DNA of 35,603 nt from an uncultured Ruminococcus sp. (GCA_902768825.1 CACXMR010000016.1:1-35603), one strand, 5' to 3'; numbered from the stretch's first letter, positions 8,215 through 17,014 are shown. Notes: generated by a model not told the origin, from the letters alone. Program-made: numbers and translations.

Positions 8215-8544
8215 ATGAAAAAACTCTTAATCGTTACCGGCTTCATGGCGTTGATCTGCATACTGATAACATCAAATTCGTCATCTTTTGGCAAAACGCC
8301 AGAGACTGTTATGTCCTCTCCGGCGGATGAGTCCTTACCCTCAGGGGAAAACGAGGCTGATTATATTATTAAGGCATACAACCGGAGACTTGCCGTATTT
8401 GAGCAGGGACAGGATGAACCCGTCTTTATAAGCAATGTCTATATTAGCGAGCTGCCTGATGCTGACCGGGAGCTAATAAAGACAGGCATATGTGCTCACA
8501 GCAAAAAAGAGCTCAACAGACTGCTGGAGGATTACTGCAGCTGA
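8215..8544 (+). CDS. Small exported protein with BofC C-terminal-like domain
   Basis: A 109-residue protein. An N-terminal hydrophobic segment (residues 4-22, after MKK) acts as signal peptide or membrane anchor. After a Ser/Pro/Glu-rich linker comes a compact domain of about 60 residues with YIIKAYNRRLAVFEQG, then ISELPDADRELIKTGI and a final LNRLLEDYCS. This pattern (Y-x-hydrophobic-K...VF...LP..D...L..GI...LxxLLEDY) is that of small BofC-C-terminal-like proteins common in Clostridia. BofC itself regulates SpoIVB during sporulation in Bacillus, but the stand-alone proteins have no assured role. ATG 8215 is supported by AAGGAG seven to eight bases upstream; an earlier in-frame ATG at 8164 has none. 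It is divergent from the PBP gene. Confidence 0.8.
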   Translation: MKKLLIVTGFMALICILITSNSSSFGKTPETVMSSPADESLPSGENEADYIIKAYNRRLAVFEQGQDEPVFISNVYISELPDADRELIKTGICAHSKKELNRLLEDYCS

Positions 8545-8922
8545 TGAAAAAAGTCAATCTCACAAAAATAAATTGTGCCCAAAAATAAAATAGTATCAAT
8601 AATAATTATCATTTTGAATATGCGTCGCAACGATGTATAATAACTGTATTTTCTAATAAAAAAATATTAGTAATGATGCTTTTATCAGCTTCATAATGGT
8701 AGGAACCCATTGCAAATACAAAAAATTGGTAGATAAAAAGTCACAATCAGAGAACTCACCATTATTTTTTTGACAATAATCGACAAACTACAGGTTAAAA
8801 AAAGCATTATTTATAAACAATTCGTGATTTTTGAAAAAATTAATAAAAAGATGATGACAAATTTTCAATAATAGTGTATAATGTTAAAAGGGTTGGTAAT
8901 ATATTTACAGGGGGTAATTTAG
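8545..8922. other. AT-rich intergenic region before the XRE gene
   Basis: There is no credible gene in about 378 bases. Visible items are a short hairpin, CTAATA...TATTAG (near 8653-8670), and an eight-base inverted repeat ATAATGGT (8693-8700) / ACCATTAT (8758-8765) followed by a T-run. The promoter of the next gene is at 8854-8882. The inverted repeat could fold into a weak terminator, but its 57-base interior has no strong stem. Confidence 0.4.
8854..8882 (+). promoter_or_regulatory. Sigma-A type promoter of the XRE regulator gene
   Basis: ATGACA and TATAAT are separated by 17 bases, one mismatch from the vegetative consensus. The start codon is about 40 bases downstream of the -10. Confidence 0.7.
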
Positions 8923-9327
8923 ATGTATAGTATGATTTCTTACTGGTTGAAATTTTACAGACACGAATGTGGCCTGACACAGCAGCAGGTGGCTGATCGT
9001 CTCAAAATAGAGCGTTCTACCTACACCTATTATGAAACAGGCAAAACAAAGCCCGACATCAACACTCTCATTAAGATAGCAAAGGTGTACAATATCAGCT
9101 ACACAAAGCTTCTTGAAGGCATTGAGGACGAGCTTGAAAACGCTGTTGCCGATATCCATTCCGGCAGCTCAGCTGAGGAAGACGACACCATGAAGTATCG
9201 CACCCATGCTACAACAAAGTATGAGGTGGAGCTTCTCTTCGTGGTGAGAAACCTGACTCCCAAGCAGAGGAAGGAAGTCATGAATCTTGCAAAAAAGCTT
9301 GTCAGCGAAACAGAAGCTTCAAAATGA
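8923..9327 (+). CDS. XRE-family helix-turn-helix transcriptional regulator
   Basis: A 134-residue DNA-binding protein. Residues about 7-65 form the five-helix Cro/CI-type domain: LTQQQVADRL is the first half of the motif, ERSTYTYYETGKTKPD the recognition part, and LIKIAKVYNISYTKLL completes it. The C-terminal half is charged and helical, ending in LTPKQRKEVMNLAKKLV, a common dimerisation-type tail in clostridial XRE proteins. GGGGGT nine bases before ATG 8923 supports the start. It is a single-gene unit with its own promoter and a strong terminator, directly upstream of the calcium-ATPase gene. It could regulate that neighbour or itself, but no operator could be identified. Confidence 0.9.
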   Translation: MYSMISYWLKFYRHECGLTQQQVADRLKIERSTYTYYETGKTKPDINTLIKIAKVYNISYTKLLEGIEDELENAVADIHSGSSAEEDDTMKYRTHATTKYEVELLFVVRNLTPKQRKEVMNLAKKLVSETEASK

Positions 9328-9354
9328 CAGGCTACATAGGTTCACAACCAGTAT

Positions 9355-9381
9355 GGCGGTCTCGTGAAGAGGCCGCCTTTT
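9355..9381 (+). terminator. Terminator of the XRE gene
   Basis: A nine-pair stem, GGCGGTCTC with GAGGCCGCC (one wobble), has a five-base loop and is followed by TTTT. Confidence 0.8.
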
Positions 9382-9399
9382 CATATCCGGAGAAAATGC

Positions 9400-9425
9400 A
9401 AAAAGTCGGAACTCTCCGACTTTTT
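9400..9425. terminator. Second perfect hairpin, likely bidirectional terminator
   Basis: AAAAAGTCGGA and TCCGACTTTTT form perfect 11-base arms around a four-base loop, with A and T runs on both sides. It stands 26 bases before the -35 of the next promoter and would insulate it from read-through. Confidence 0.7.
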
Positions 9426-9450
9426 CTACATATGTACTATCATCGCCTGC

Positions 9451-9479
9451 TTGACACAGCCGACAATGGGTCGTAAAAT
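9451..9479 (+). promoter_or_regulatory. Promoter of the first P-type ATPase
   Basis: A perfect TTGACA (9451-9456) is followed after 17 bases by TAAAAT (9474-9479). The start codon at 9515 is about 36 bases beyond. This is one of the best vegetative promoters in the window. Confidence 0.8.
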
Positions 9480-9514
9480 GGAGAATATAAATAGACAGGA
9501 TCGAGGGAATTGAA

Positions 9515-12211
9515 ATGCAGAAGATCACAGGTCTCACAGAAGACGAGGTACAGCGCTCCCGGGAAAAATATGGTGACAACAGCCTTACAGAACAGGAACG
9601 GGAAAGCTTTTTTCAGAAGCTGATAGGCAATTTCGGAGATCCCATGATAAAGATACTCTGCGTTGCCCTGCTGCTGAATGTTATCTTTGTGCTCCTTCAT
9701 TACTTGGCAGGAATAGGAGACACTGAATGGTATGAAACGGCGGGCATTGCCGCTGCAGTGCTTATCGCAACCTTTGTGTCTACACTTTCCGAGCACAAAA
9801 ACGAGAATGCCTTCCGCAAGCTTCAGGAGGAAGCGTCGGTCATTCGCTGCAAGGTCTATAGGGACGGCTCCGTCAGGGAGCTGCCAATAACAGATATCGT
9901 GGTGGGCGACAAGGTTATGCTCCAAAGCGGAGACAAGATCCCGGCGGACGGGTTTATCATAGACGGCTGTATCCATGTGGATCAGTCTGCACTAAACGGA
10001 GAAAGCAAGGAGGCAATAAAAAAGCCTGCCGGCGGCAGGGGGAGTGACAAACCGGATTTCCTTGACGAGTGCAGCGTGTTTCGTGCCTCTGTGGTAAGCT
10101 TTGGAAATGCGGTCATGGAAGTCAGCACAGTCGGTGACAGATCAGTTTACGGACAGATCGCAGGAGAGCTGCAGCTTGAGGAGGACAGGCCCTCTCCGCT
10201 GAAGGTCAAGCTCACCAAGCTTGCTGGAGATATAAGTAAGTTTGGTTATATAGGCGGTGCCGCGATCGCAGTGGTTTATATAATCAATGCTTTTTTTCTG
10301 AGGGACGGCGGAGCGGCCGCCTACTTTTCATCCCCTGATTTGTGGCTCAACCTTGTAAAAGATATAGTCCAAGCGGTCATGTTTGCGGTGATAATCATAG
10401 TCATGGCAGTGCCTGAGGGGTTGCCGCTGATGATAGCCATAGTCTCCTCCCTTAACATGAAAAAAATGCTGAAGGACAACGTGCTTGTCCGCAAAGTAAC
10501 GGGTCTTGAGACCGCAGGCAGCCTGAACATTCTCTTCAGCGACAAGACAGGCACAATAACCAAGGGACAGCTTGAGACCGTACTGTTTGTTGACGGTCAG
10601 AGCAATGAGAGCCGCAACTATGATGACATAAGCGCACCACTTGCCGAAAAACTGAGTATTGCCCTGAGATATAACACCGATACAGTTATCAGCGGCACCG
10701 GCAAGGACAAAACTATAGTGGGCGGAAATCCTACTGAGCGTGCGGTATTGTCCTTTGTATCGAAAGGCACCCCAGAGGACAGCAGAGATATAAAAGTCAT
10801 ATCCTCCCTGCCCTTCAGCTCGGAAAATAAGTATAGCGCATCTACTGTCAGCGGAAAAAGCACCTATACCCTTATCAAGGGCGCACCTGAAAGACTGCTG
10901 GAAAGATGTGACTCGTGCTTTGACCCCAGCGGAGTAAAGGTTCCCCTTGACAGGAAAGCACTTGAATTCAAGATAGACGCCCTTGCCGAGAGAGCCATCC
11001 GTGTGCTTGCAGTGGCTGTTTCGGACAAAGCTATAGAAAACGGTTTGCTGCCTGACGGAAGCCTGACTCTGATAGGACTGCTGGGCATCCGTGATGATCT
11101 GAGACCAGAATCCGTCAAGGCCATAAGGGAAGTAACTGAAGCAGGCATTCAGGTAGTTATGATTACAGGCGACAGAAAGGAAACCGCAGTTGCAGTAGCG
11201 AGAGACTCCGGACTGCTGGACAACGATGAACAGGTGGTTTTGACCTCATCTGAGCTTGCCGCCCTTTCTGACGATGAGGTAAAGGATATCCTGCCGAGAC
11301 TCAGCGTTATAGCAAGAGCATTGCCCAGCGATAAGTCAAGGCTCGTGCGGCTCTCTCAGGAGCTGGGGCTTGTGGCAGGCATGACCGGAGACGGTGTAAA
11401 CGACTCTCCTGCCCTGAAAAAAGCCGATGTTGGCTTTGCCATGGGAGGCGGCACTGAGGTGGCCAAGGAAGCCGCCGACATCGTTATCCTTGATGACAAT
11501 TTCAACTCTATTTCAAAGGCTGTGCTCTACGGCCGCACCATATTCCACAACATCAGAAAGTTCATATCCTTCCAGCTTGCCATTAATCTTTCGGCGGTGT
11601 TCGTGTCCTTCATAATGCCTCTGCTTGGTCTTGCAAATCCTCTTTCCATCACCCAGATACTGTGGGTAAACCTTGTGATGGACACTCTTGCAGCCCTTGC
11701 CCTTGGCGGCGAGCCTGCTCTTTCCCGTTATATGAAGGAAAGGCCCAAGCGCCGTGACGAGCATATTGTCAGCCGTGGGATGCGCGGTCAGCTCTTTATC
11801 TCTACCCTGTGGATACTTGCAATGAGCCTGCTGATACTCACGCTGCAGCTCTGGCCGGATAATTTCCTTTCCGGCATAATACGCTTTGACAGCATTAACC
11901 GCAACGGCGCCTTATACTATCCCCATCTTATGACCTTGTATTTTACCTTCTTTATAATGGTGTCCGTATTCAACTCTCTGAATGTCAGAACCGACAAGCT
12001 GCATCTCTTTGAACACATCACCGAAAACAAGCTTTATTTCGCTATCATGGGGCTTATTGTGGTGATACAGGTAATAATGGTCTACTTCGGCGGAGAGATA
12101 TTCAGCTGCTACGGTCTGTCAATAACGGAATGGCTGTTTGTTATGGTGCTGTCCATCTCGATTATTCCCGTATCACTCATCTACAAGGCTATAGCCAGCA
12201 GACACAGATAA
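9515..12211 (+). CDS. P-type ATPase, PMCA-like calcium transporter
   Basis: A P2-type cation pump of 898 residues, predicted to expel Ca2+ at the expense of ATP. Visible landmarks in order: two N-terminal membrane helices, the actuator motif NGES (usual TGES), the M4 ion-binding PEGLPL, and the phosphorylated Asp343 in DKTGT. The nucleotide-domain KGAPERLL, MITGD and GDGVNDSPALKKADVG follow. The M6 segment WVNLVMDTLAALALGGEP is close to that of eukaryotic-type plasma-membrane Ca2+ ATPases. No calmodulin-like tail is present. ATG 9515 is preceded by GAGGGA. Ion specificity is inferred from M4 and M6, and other divalent cations are possible. It is transcribed alone between terminators. Confidence 0.9.
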   Translation: MQKITGLTEDEVQRSREKYGDNSLTEQERESFFQKLIGNFGDPMIKILCVALLLNVIFVLLHYLAGIGDTEWYETAGIAAAVLIATFVSTLSEHKNENAFRKLQEEASVIRCKVYRDGSVRELPITDIVVGDKVMLQSGDKIPADGFIIDGCIHVDQSALNGESKEAIKKPAGGRGSDKPDFLDECSVFRASVVSFGNAVMEVSTVGDRSVYGQIAGELQLEEDRPSPLKVKLTKLAGDISKFGYIGGAAIAVVYIINAFFLRDGGAAAYFSSPDLWLNLVKDIVQAVMFAVIIIVMAVPEGLPLMIAIVSSLNMKKMLKDNVLVRKVTGLETAGSLNILFSDKTGTITKGQLETVLFVDGQSNESRNYDDISAPLAEKLSIALRYNTDTVISGTGKDKTIVGGNPTERAVLSFVSKGTPEDSRDIKVISSLPFSSENKYSASTVSGKSTYTLIKGAPERLLERCDSCFDPSGVKVPLDRKALEFKIDALAERAIRVLAVAVSDKAIENGLLPDGSLTLIGLLGIRDDLRPESVKAIREVTEAGIQVVMITGDRKETAVAVARDSGLLDNDEQVVLTSSELAALSDDEVKDILPRLSVIARALPSDKSRLVRLSQELGLVAGMTGDGVNDSPALKKADVGFAMGGGTEVAKEAADIVILDDNFNSISKAVLYGRTIFHNIRKFISFQLAINLSAVFVSFIMPLLGLANPLSITQILWVNLVMDTLAALALGGEPALSRYMKERPKRRDEHIVSRGMRGQLFISTLWILAMSLLILTLQLWPDNFLSGIIRFDSINRNGALYYPHLMTLYFTFFIMVSVFNSLNVRTDKLHLFEHITENKLYFAIMGLIVVIQVIMVYFGGEIFSCYGLSITEWLFVMVLSISIIPVSLIYKAIASRHR

Positions 12212-12219
12212 CAATGACA

Positions 12220-12257
12220 AAAACAGCCCGATACATCCAGGTATCAGGCTGTTTTTA
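12220..12257. terminator. Bidirectional terminator between the ATPase and pepV genes
   Basis: AACAGCC-C-GATAC pairs with GTATC-A-GGCTGTT around a six-base loop, with A and T runs outside. The convergent neighbours share it. Confidence 0.85.
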
Positions 12258-12272
12258 TTGTGCAGTAATTTA

Positions 12273-13631
12273 TCAATCCTTGACCATGTTGTGCATAGCT
12301 TCGAGGCAGATCTGAGCATGGAGGAAGAAATTCTCCACACTGATGCCCTCGTCAGCATCGTGTATCTTCGCCGGATCACCTTCAAATACAGGTCCGAAGG
12401 CTACTCCATGGTTCTTGAGCATCCTTGCGTATGTGCCTCCGCCGGTTGAGTATATTCTCGGCTCCTGACCCATGACCGTAGTGTATGCCTTCCTGAGCAT
12501 CACTATCACAGGTGCATCCTCGTCCATAGACAAGGGCAGCTCGTGGTTTTTAATACTTGCTTCCAGCCCGTAAACCGCAGCCCTTTCCTTTACAGCGGCA
12601 AAGATCGCCTCACTGTCAGCTGTCACGGGATATCTTATGTCTATAAACGCTTTTGCGCTCTTGTCATCTATGTCAACGACTCCAAGGTTCACAGTCAGGG
12701 CTCCTGATTCATCGTCACGGCAGGCAATACCCAATGCAGCGCCGTCCGTTTCAAGACCGACCTCATTGTCAAGAAATGTGCAGAGACTGCCGAGCCCCTC
12801 TCGCCCGATATCCTCCGACAGCAGCCTTATCAGATGTGACACTGCATTAAGCCCCTCATCAGGTACGCTGGCGTGGGCAGCCTTGCCGCAGGCTTCGATG
12901 CTCAGACCGTCCATGGTATAAACGAAGCCAAAACCGCATTTCCTGCCGTCTGAGCTTCTCCTGATACGGTTGTCCTCCCTCTCGGTGCAGTCAATCAGGG
13001 CATTTGCCTTATAAGGAACAGCATTTACCGCACTGCCTCCACGAAGAAACGTAAGCAGCGTGCCGTCATGGTGAGGAGAGCTTATCTCCAGCTGCATTAT
13101 GCCCTTTTCACGACAGCATATACCGTAATCCGAATCAGGTGTAAAGGCTATGTCGGGCAGCTCCTCATTCCTGAAATAGACCTCCATATCGTCCATTCCG
13201 ATCTCTTCGGCAGCACCGATTATCAGTCTCAGCCTTCTACGGGTAACGACACCCGCATCCTTCAATGCTTTCATACAGTAAAGCGCCACCACAGCAGGAC
13301 CCTTGTCATCCACGACTCCCCTGCCATAGAATCTGCCGTCCTTTTCAGTCAGGCAATAGGGCTCACAGCTCCAGCCTTCGCCTGCCGGCACAACATCCAC
13401 ATGGGCAAGCACCGCCGCAAGCTCCTGACCCTCACCGTATTCTATGTGACCGGCTATCCCTTTGATATTTTTTGTCCTGAAGCCCATCTGCCCTGCCCGC
13501 TCCAAAATATAATCCAGTGCCTGAGACGCACTGTCCTTATCAGACGCCGACACTGATCTTATCCTGAGCAGCTCGTCCAGCTCTCTGAGCATATCGTCCT
13601 TGTATTCCAGTATTTTTTCTCCGAAGCTCAT
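12273..13631 (-). CDS. pepV: M20-family metallopeptidase, PepV-type dipeptidase
   Basis: Predicted cytoplasmic zinc dipeptidase that cleaves dipeptides, including those with an N-terminal D- or beta-residue in characterised PepV enzymes. Of 452 residues, metal ligands are expected in LAHVDVVP, GRGVVDDKGP, AAEEIGMDD and TPDSDYG. The lid or dimer domain occupies roughly 175-380. The C-terminal part has STGGGTYARMLKNHGVAFGPVF, typical of PepV. AAGGAG eight bases before ATG 13631 supports the start. It lies downstream of the glycosyltransferase on the same strand, separated by 114 bases that hold a long hairpin (13656-13691), so co-transcription with cdaA is uncertain. Confidence 0.9.
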   Translation of the reverse strand: MSFGEKILEYKDDMLRELDELLRIRSVSASDKDSASQALDYILERAGQMGFRTKNIKGIAGHIEYGEGQELAAVLAHVDVVPAGEGWSCEPYCLTEKDGRFYGRGVVDDKGPAVVALYCMKALKDAGVVTRRRLRLIIGAAEEIGMDDMEVYFRNEELPDIAFTPDSDYGICCREKGIMQLEISSPHHDGTLLTFLRGGSAVNAVPYKANALIDCTEREDNRIRRSSDGRKCGFGFVYTMDGLSIEACGKAAHASVPDEGLNAVSHLIRLLSEDIGREGLGSLCTFLDNEVGLETDGAALGIACRDDESGALTVNLGVVDIDDKSAKAFIDIRYPVTADSEAIFAAVKERAAVYGLEASIKNHELPLSMDEDAPVIVMLRKAYTTVMGQEPRIYSTGGGTYARMLKNHGVAFGPVFEGDPAKIHDADEGISVENFFLHAQICLEAMHNMVKD

Positions 13632-13655
13632 TACTACATCTCCTTATATGAACCC

Positions 13656-13691
13656 TGACGGAGGCTGCACTTATCCTGCAAGCCTCCGTCA
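13656..13691 (-). other. Intercistronic hairpin just upstream of the pepV ribosome site
   Basis: TGACGGAGGCT and AGCCTCCGTCA form perfect 11-base arms 14 bases apart, and the inner GC can pair too. Neither strand has a T-run after the stem, so it is not a classical terminator. It ends about 10 bases before the pepV AAGGAG. An mRNA-processing or stability stem, or a site that affects pepV translation, is possible. Confidence 0.6.
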
Positions 13692-13745
13692 TTTGTAATT
13701 ATGGGAATCCCTTATATATTTATGTTTATGCTGAAAAGCAGCGGC

Positions 13746-14702
13746 TCATTCCTCTTTGTGAACTATCTCTTCTTCGATCCTGTATCTGGGGCGCTGCTTG
13801 ACCTCGCTGTAAATCTTTCCGACGTAGCTGCCCACGATACCTATACAGAGCATCTGCAGACCTCCGATGAACCATATGGAGCAAATGGTAGAAGCCCATC
13901 CGGACTGAGCTATACCCATGCAGTAGGAAACAAGCGCATAGATAAAACCGATAATACTCAGCACACAGGTGATTATCCCCACATTTGAGATAAGCTTCAG
14001 TGGCTTGACGCTGAAGGATGTAATGCCGTCAATAGCAAAGCGCAGCATTTTTTTCAGGGGATACTTGGATTCCCCGGCAAAGCGCTCGTTACGCTCGTAA
14101 TAAACATAATCGCACCTGTAGCCTATCAGGGGCACTATACCTCTCAGGAAAAGGTTTACCTCTCTGTACTCGGAGAGAGCATCAAGAGCCTTGCTGCCTA
14201 AGAGCCTGTAATCTGCATGGTTATAGACTATATCCACCCCAAGCATCTTCATAAACTTGTAGTAGCCCTGAGCCGTGGTTCTCTTGAAGAAGGTATCCTT
14301 CTTTCTGCTGTTGCGCACACCGTAGACTACCTCGCAGCCCTCGTTGTATTTGTCGATGAACTCATCAATGACCTCGATGTCATCCTGCAGGTCAGCATCC
14401 AGCGAGATCACACAGTCGCAGCCATGCTTTTTGGCAGTCATCAGACCGCTGAGCAGGGCGTTTTGGTGTCCTCTGTTCCTTGACAGCTTTACGCCGCCTA
14501 CATACTTGCTCTCGCTGCTTTTTTCGGAAATTATTTTCCATGTGGCATCCTTGCTGCCGTCATCTACAAACAGCATACGGCTGTCCTCGCTTGCCTTTCC
14601 GTCCTTGATAAGCTTTTCGAGCTTAGCACTGAGACGTTTTATGGTCTCGTTTAATACCTCTTCCTCATTATAGCAAGGAATCACAAAATATACCTTTGTC
14701 AT
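13746..14702 (-). CDS. Membrane-anchored family 2 glycosyltransferase (GtrB/DPM1-like)
   Basis: Likely transfers a hexose from a nucleotide sugar to a polyprenyl phosphate at the inner face of the membrane. The GT-A domain (about 1-225) shows FVIPCYNEEEV, LFVDDGSKDAT and the DXD-type SLDADLQDD. A polybasic stretch, YPLKKMLRFAIDGI, precedes two membrane helices at about 235-258 and 268-292. This 318-residue plan matches GtrB and YkcC-type enzymes, and the product may decorate wall polymers or lipids. AAGGAG precedes ATG 14702. It follows cdaR by 34 bases and so belongs to the cdaA operon, in the place where glmM usually sits in Firmicutes. Confidence 0.88.
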   Translation of the reverse strand: MTKVYFVIPCYNEEEVLNETIKRLSAKLEKLIKDGKASEDSRMLFVDDGSKDATWKIISEKSSESKYVGGVKLSRNRGHQNALLSGLMTAKKHGCDCVISLDADLQDDIEVIDEFIDKYNEGCEVVYGVRNSRKKDTFFKRTTAQGYYKFMKMLGVDIVYNHADYRLLGSKALDALSEYREVNLFLRGIVPLIGYRCDYVYYERNERFAGESKYPLKKMLRFAIDGITSFSVKPLKLISNVGIITCVLSIIGFIYALVSYCMGIAQSGWASTICSIWFIGGLQMLCIGIVGSYVGKIYSEVKQRPRYRIEEEIVHKEE

Positions 14703-14736
14703 ACCGGATATTCTCCTTTATATTCTCTCTTATCCC

Positions 14737-16038
14737 CTATGTTGCGGCCTTGGAGGATTCCTCCTTGACAGTCTGTTTTGGGGAAAGCTTGACATTCACC
14801 GTATAGGTGCCCTCGACCCAGCATTGGGTAAAGGGGTCTTTAAACTCTATCTTCACCGGACGCTCCACATAACCCTCTGTCACGGTAGATTTATCCGACA
14901 TATCTATCTTTGCGATCACAGACACAGATGTCAGGAGATTGATCTTCTCGCTGGGGCCGATGACCAGCACTGACAGGGATTTATTGGCAACCGTTGCAGT
15001 CTGATTCTCACCCTGGTTCTCAATCACGAAATTGGACTGCTGCAGGGTGACGTTCTTCTCCGTCATGCCGGACATATCAAAGACAACCTCAGCGGATTCG
15101 ATAGAACTAATATTCTTGCAGTAGGGAGAGATCTCCAGCTCCACCACAAAGGTATTGTTCTTTTTGGTGACCTTGGAGAAGTCAATGACAGAGGTGCTCA
15201 CGGAGGTGATGTTAGAATTCTTTGGCACAGCCAGCTCAATGGTGGACGGCTCTACCTGGATAACGCTGCTGTCTATATCAAGAAGCTCCGGGATGTTGAT
15301 TATCTTGGGGATGATGGGCACATGCTTGACATCAAGTATCGGCACAGTAGCGTCCACCTCAGTTATGTCGGCGGTGATATACTTGCTGCTGATCTTATTC
15401 CCCTTGCTGTCATAAAAAATCAGCGGTGCCTTGACCATCGTTGTCTCAGAAAGAGTGGTGTCAAAGGTGTATTCCGCATCCACCTCGGCAATGCTGTTGA
15501 CAACGGACTCCGCTCCGGATATCTTTATCGTTGTGCGGGAAAGCACGGTCTGGGAGGCATAGCAGGAGGGGGCAACGGAATTGACGGTTATCTTGTCGGT
15601 TATCGGCATTACCCGTCCCTCATCGTAGCGATCCACAAAGACCTTGACGCTGGAGGGCGAAACGGAGGATTCAAAGGTATAATCCGTTTTGACGCCGCTT
15701 TTTTTCGGCACAAGATCCACAGTATACTCACCCGGCTCGGTGATGAAGCTCACATCAGCAGCCGTAACATAGATATCATCCTTGGTAACGTTTGTGACCA
15801 CCAGGGCATTGCCGGAAATTTTTACCTCGGCCTTGACATCGGTTCCGCTGAAATATTTCAGTTCATTGGTAAGATCGGGCAGATTGATGGAAATATCCGT
15901 CACCGTGAAAATAGAAGATTCCTGTGTCGTTGACGCCACATAAATCCAGGAAATGAATGCCACAAATATTGAGAAAAACATAACGAATTTATCGTTATAA
16001 AAGAGCTTGAAGCTCAGCTTATTATTTAGCTTGTTCAT
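14737..16038 (-). CDS. cdaR: YbbR-domain protein, CdaA regulator
   Basis: CdaR binds and modulates the diadenylate cyclase CdaA from the extracytoplasmic side. After a short cytoplasmic start (MNKLNNKLSFKLFYNDK) comes one membrane helix at about 18-38. Some 390 residues of beta-rich Val/Ser/Thr sequence follow, consistent with about four YbbR repeats. Each has an Ile/Val-x-Gly or Pro-Ser-x-hydrophobic pattern such as PSSVKVFVDR or PSTIELAVP. The length of 433 residues fits CdaR. The start at 16038 is chosen because GAAGGGAAAG precedes it and the helix then lies at the N-terminus. Thirty more codons upstream are open but would lie within cdaA. It overlaps cdaA by 17 bases, implying coupled translation. 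Confidence 0.9.
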   Translation of the reverse strand: MNKLNNKLSFKLFYNDKFVMFFSIFVAFISWIYVASTTQESSIFTVTDISINLPDLTNELKYFSGTDVKAEVKISGNALVVTNVTKDDIYVTAADVSFITEPGEYTVDLVPKKSGVKTDYTFESSVSPSSVKVFVDRYDEGRVMPITDKITVNSVAPSCYASQTVLSRTTIKISGAESVVNSIAEVDAEYTFDTTLSETTMVKAPLIFYDSKGNKISSKYITADITEVDATVPILDVKHVPIIPKIINIPELLDIDSSVIQVEPSTIELAVPKNSNITSVSTSVIDFSKVTKKNNTFVVELEISPYCKNISSIESAEVVFDMSGMTEKNVTLQQSNFVIENQGENQTATVANKSLSVLVIGPSEKINLLTSVSVIAKIDMSDKSTVTEGYVERPVKIEFKDPFTQCWVEGTYTVNVKLSPKQTVKEESSKAAT

Positions 16039-16936
16039 CTTTCTTTCCCTTCTTCGGTGCAGAGATGATGGGTGTTCTTTCTGTCTTTTCGTTATTCTGT
16101 GGCACAAGAAGCTCCTCAAGAGCCACATTCAGAGTCTCTCTTGTATAATCTCTGGTTATTACTCCGTTGACCGCTATGGATATGTTTCCTGTTTCCTCAG
16201 ACACTACCACCGCCACGGCATCGCTGTTTTCGCTTATTCCGATGGCAGCCCTGTGCCTTGTTCCAAGCTCTGAGCTAACAAGGTTGTTGTTGGCTGTCAG
16301 CGGGAGGATACACCCTGCCGCATACAGCTTTCCCTCACGGACTATGAGAGCACCGTCGTGAAGGGGAGCCTTGTTAAAGAAGATATTGCCTATTATGGAA
16401 ACAGAGGGTTCGGCGTCAAGCACCGTACCGGTATCTATGATATCGCCAAGTCTTGTCTGGCGCTCAAAAACTATCAGTGCGCCGGTCTTGGAACGCTGGA
16501 AGTTGTTTGCAGCCTCAGAAACCGAGTTGATGACAGACCTGATCTGCTTTGTCCTCTCCTCGTCAATGCCCTTTCCGCCGGAAATACTGTTCCAGTATTT
16601 TGCTATCTTGCTCCTGCCTATGTGTTCAAGGGCGCTCCTCAGCTCCGGCTGGAAAACGATCAGCACCGCCAGCACCGAAAACTGGAAGAAGGATGAGAAC
16701 AACGCATTAAGCATTTTAAGGCTGAAAAGCCCGGATATGAAAAAGGCAACGATCAGCACAAGGATACCCTTGACAAGCTGCTCGGCTCTTGTCTCTCTGA
16801 CGATCTTTATAAGATTATAAATGATAAACGCAACCACCATGATGTCCAGGACGTCAGTAGCCCTGAAGGTCATCATCAGCGACACAAATCCGTTATATGC
16901 ATTTACTATAAAATCCCACAAACCTGCTTCCCCCAT
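16022..16936 (-). CDS. cdaA: Diadenylate cyclase CdaA (DAC domain)
   Basis: Makes cyclic di-AMP from two ATP; this messenger controls potassium and osmolyte uptake and wall homeostasis in Firmicutes. Three membrane helices occupy about 28-45, 52-72 and 78-97. The DAC domain then has the catalytic DGA (194-196) and the GTRHRAA motif (225-231). The C-terminus is Lys-rich. At 304 residues it is slightly longer than the usual ~275. The ATG at 16936 has only a weak GGATGAG upstream. A TTG at codon 6, preceded by GGGGGAA, is an alternative start, and other TTG starts are used in this window. It is first gene of cdaA-cdaR-GT2. Confidence 0.94.
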   Translation of the reverse strand: MGEAGLWDFIVNAYNGFVSLMMTFRATDVLDIMVVAFIIYNLIKIVRETRAEQLVKGILVLIVAFFISGLFSLKMLNALFSSFFQFSVLAVLIVFQPELRSALEHIGRSKIAKYWNSISGGKGIDEERTKQIRSVINSVSEAANNFQRSKTGALIVFERQTRLGDIIDTGTVLDAEPSVSIIGNIFFNKAPLHDGALIVREGKLYAAGCILPLTANNNLVSSELGTRHRAAIGISENSDAVAVVVSEETGNISIAVNGVITRDYTRETLNVALEELLVPQNNEKTERTPIISAPKKGKKDEQAK

Positions 16937-17014
16937 TTCTCATCCGTAAATTTTTATTATCGTTCAAGCGGGCAAATTATCAGCCCGTGCTTATCCCATA
17001 GTAGCTCTGATTAT

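Noticed and set aside
8770-8798. TTGACA at 8770 as a promoter for the XRE gene
   Set aside because: No acceptable -10 lies 16-18 bases downstream. The pair at 8854-8882 is far better.
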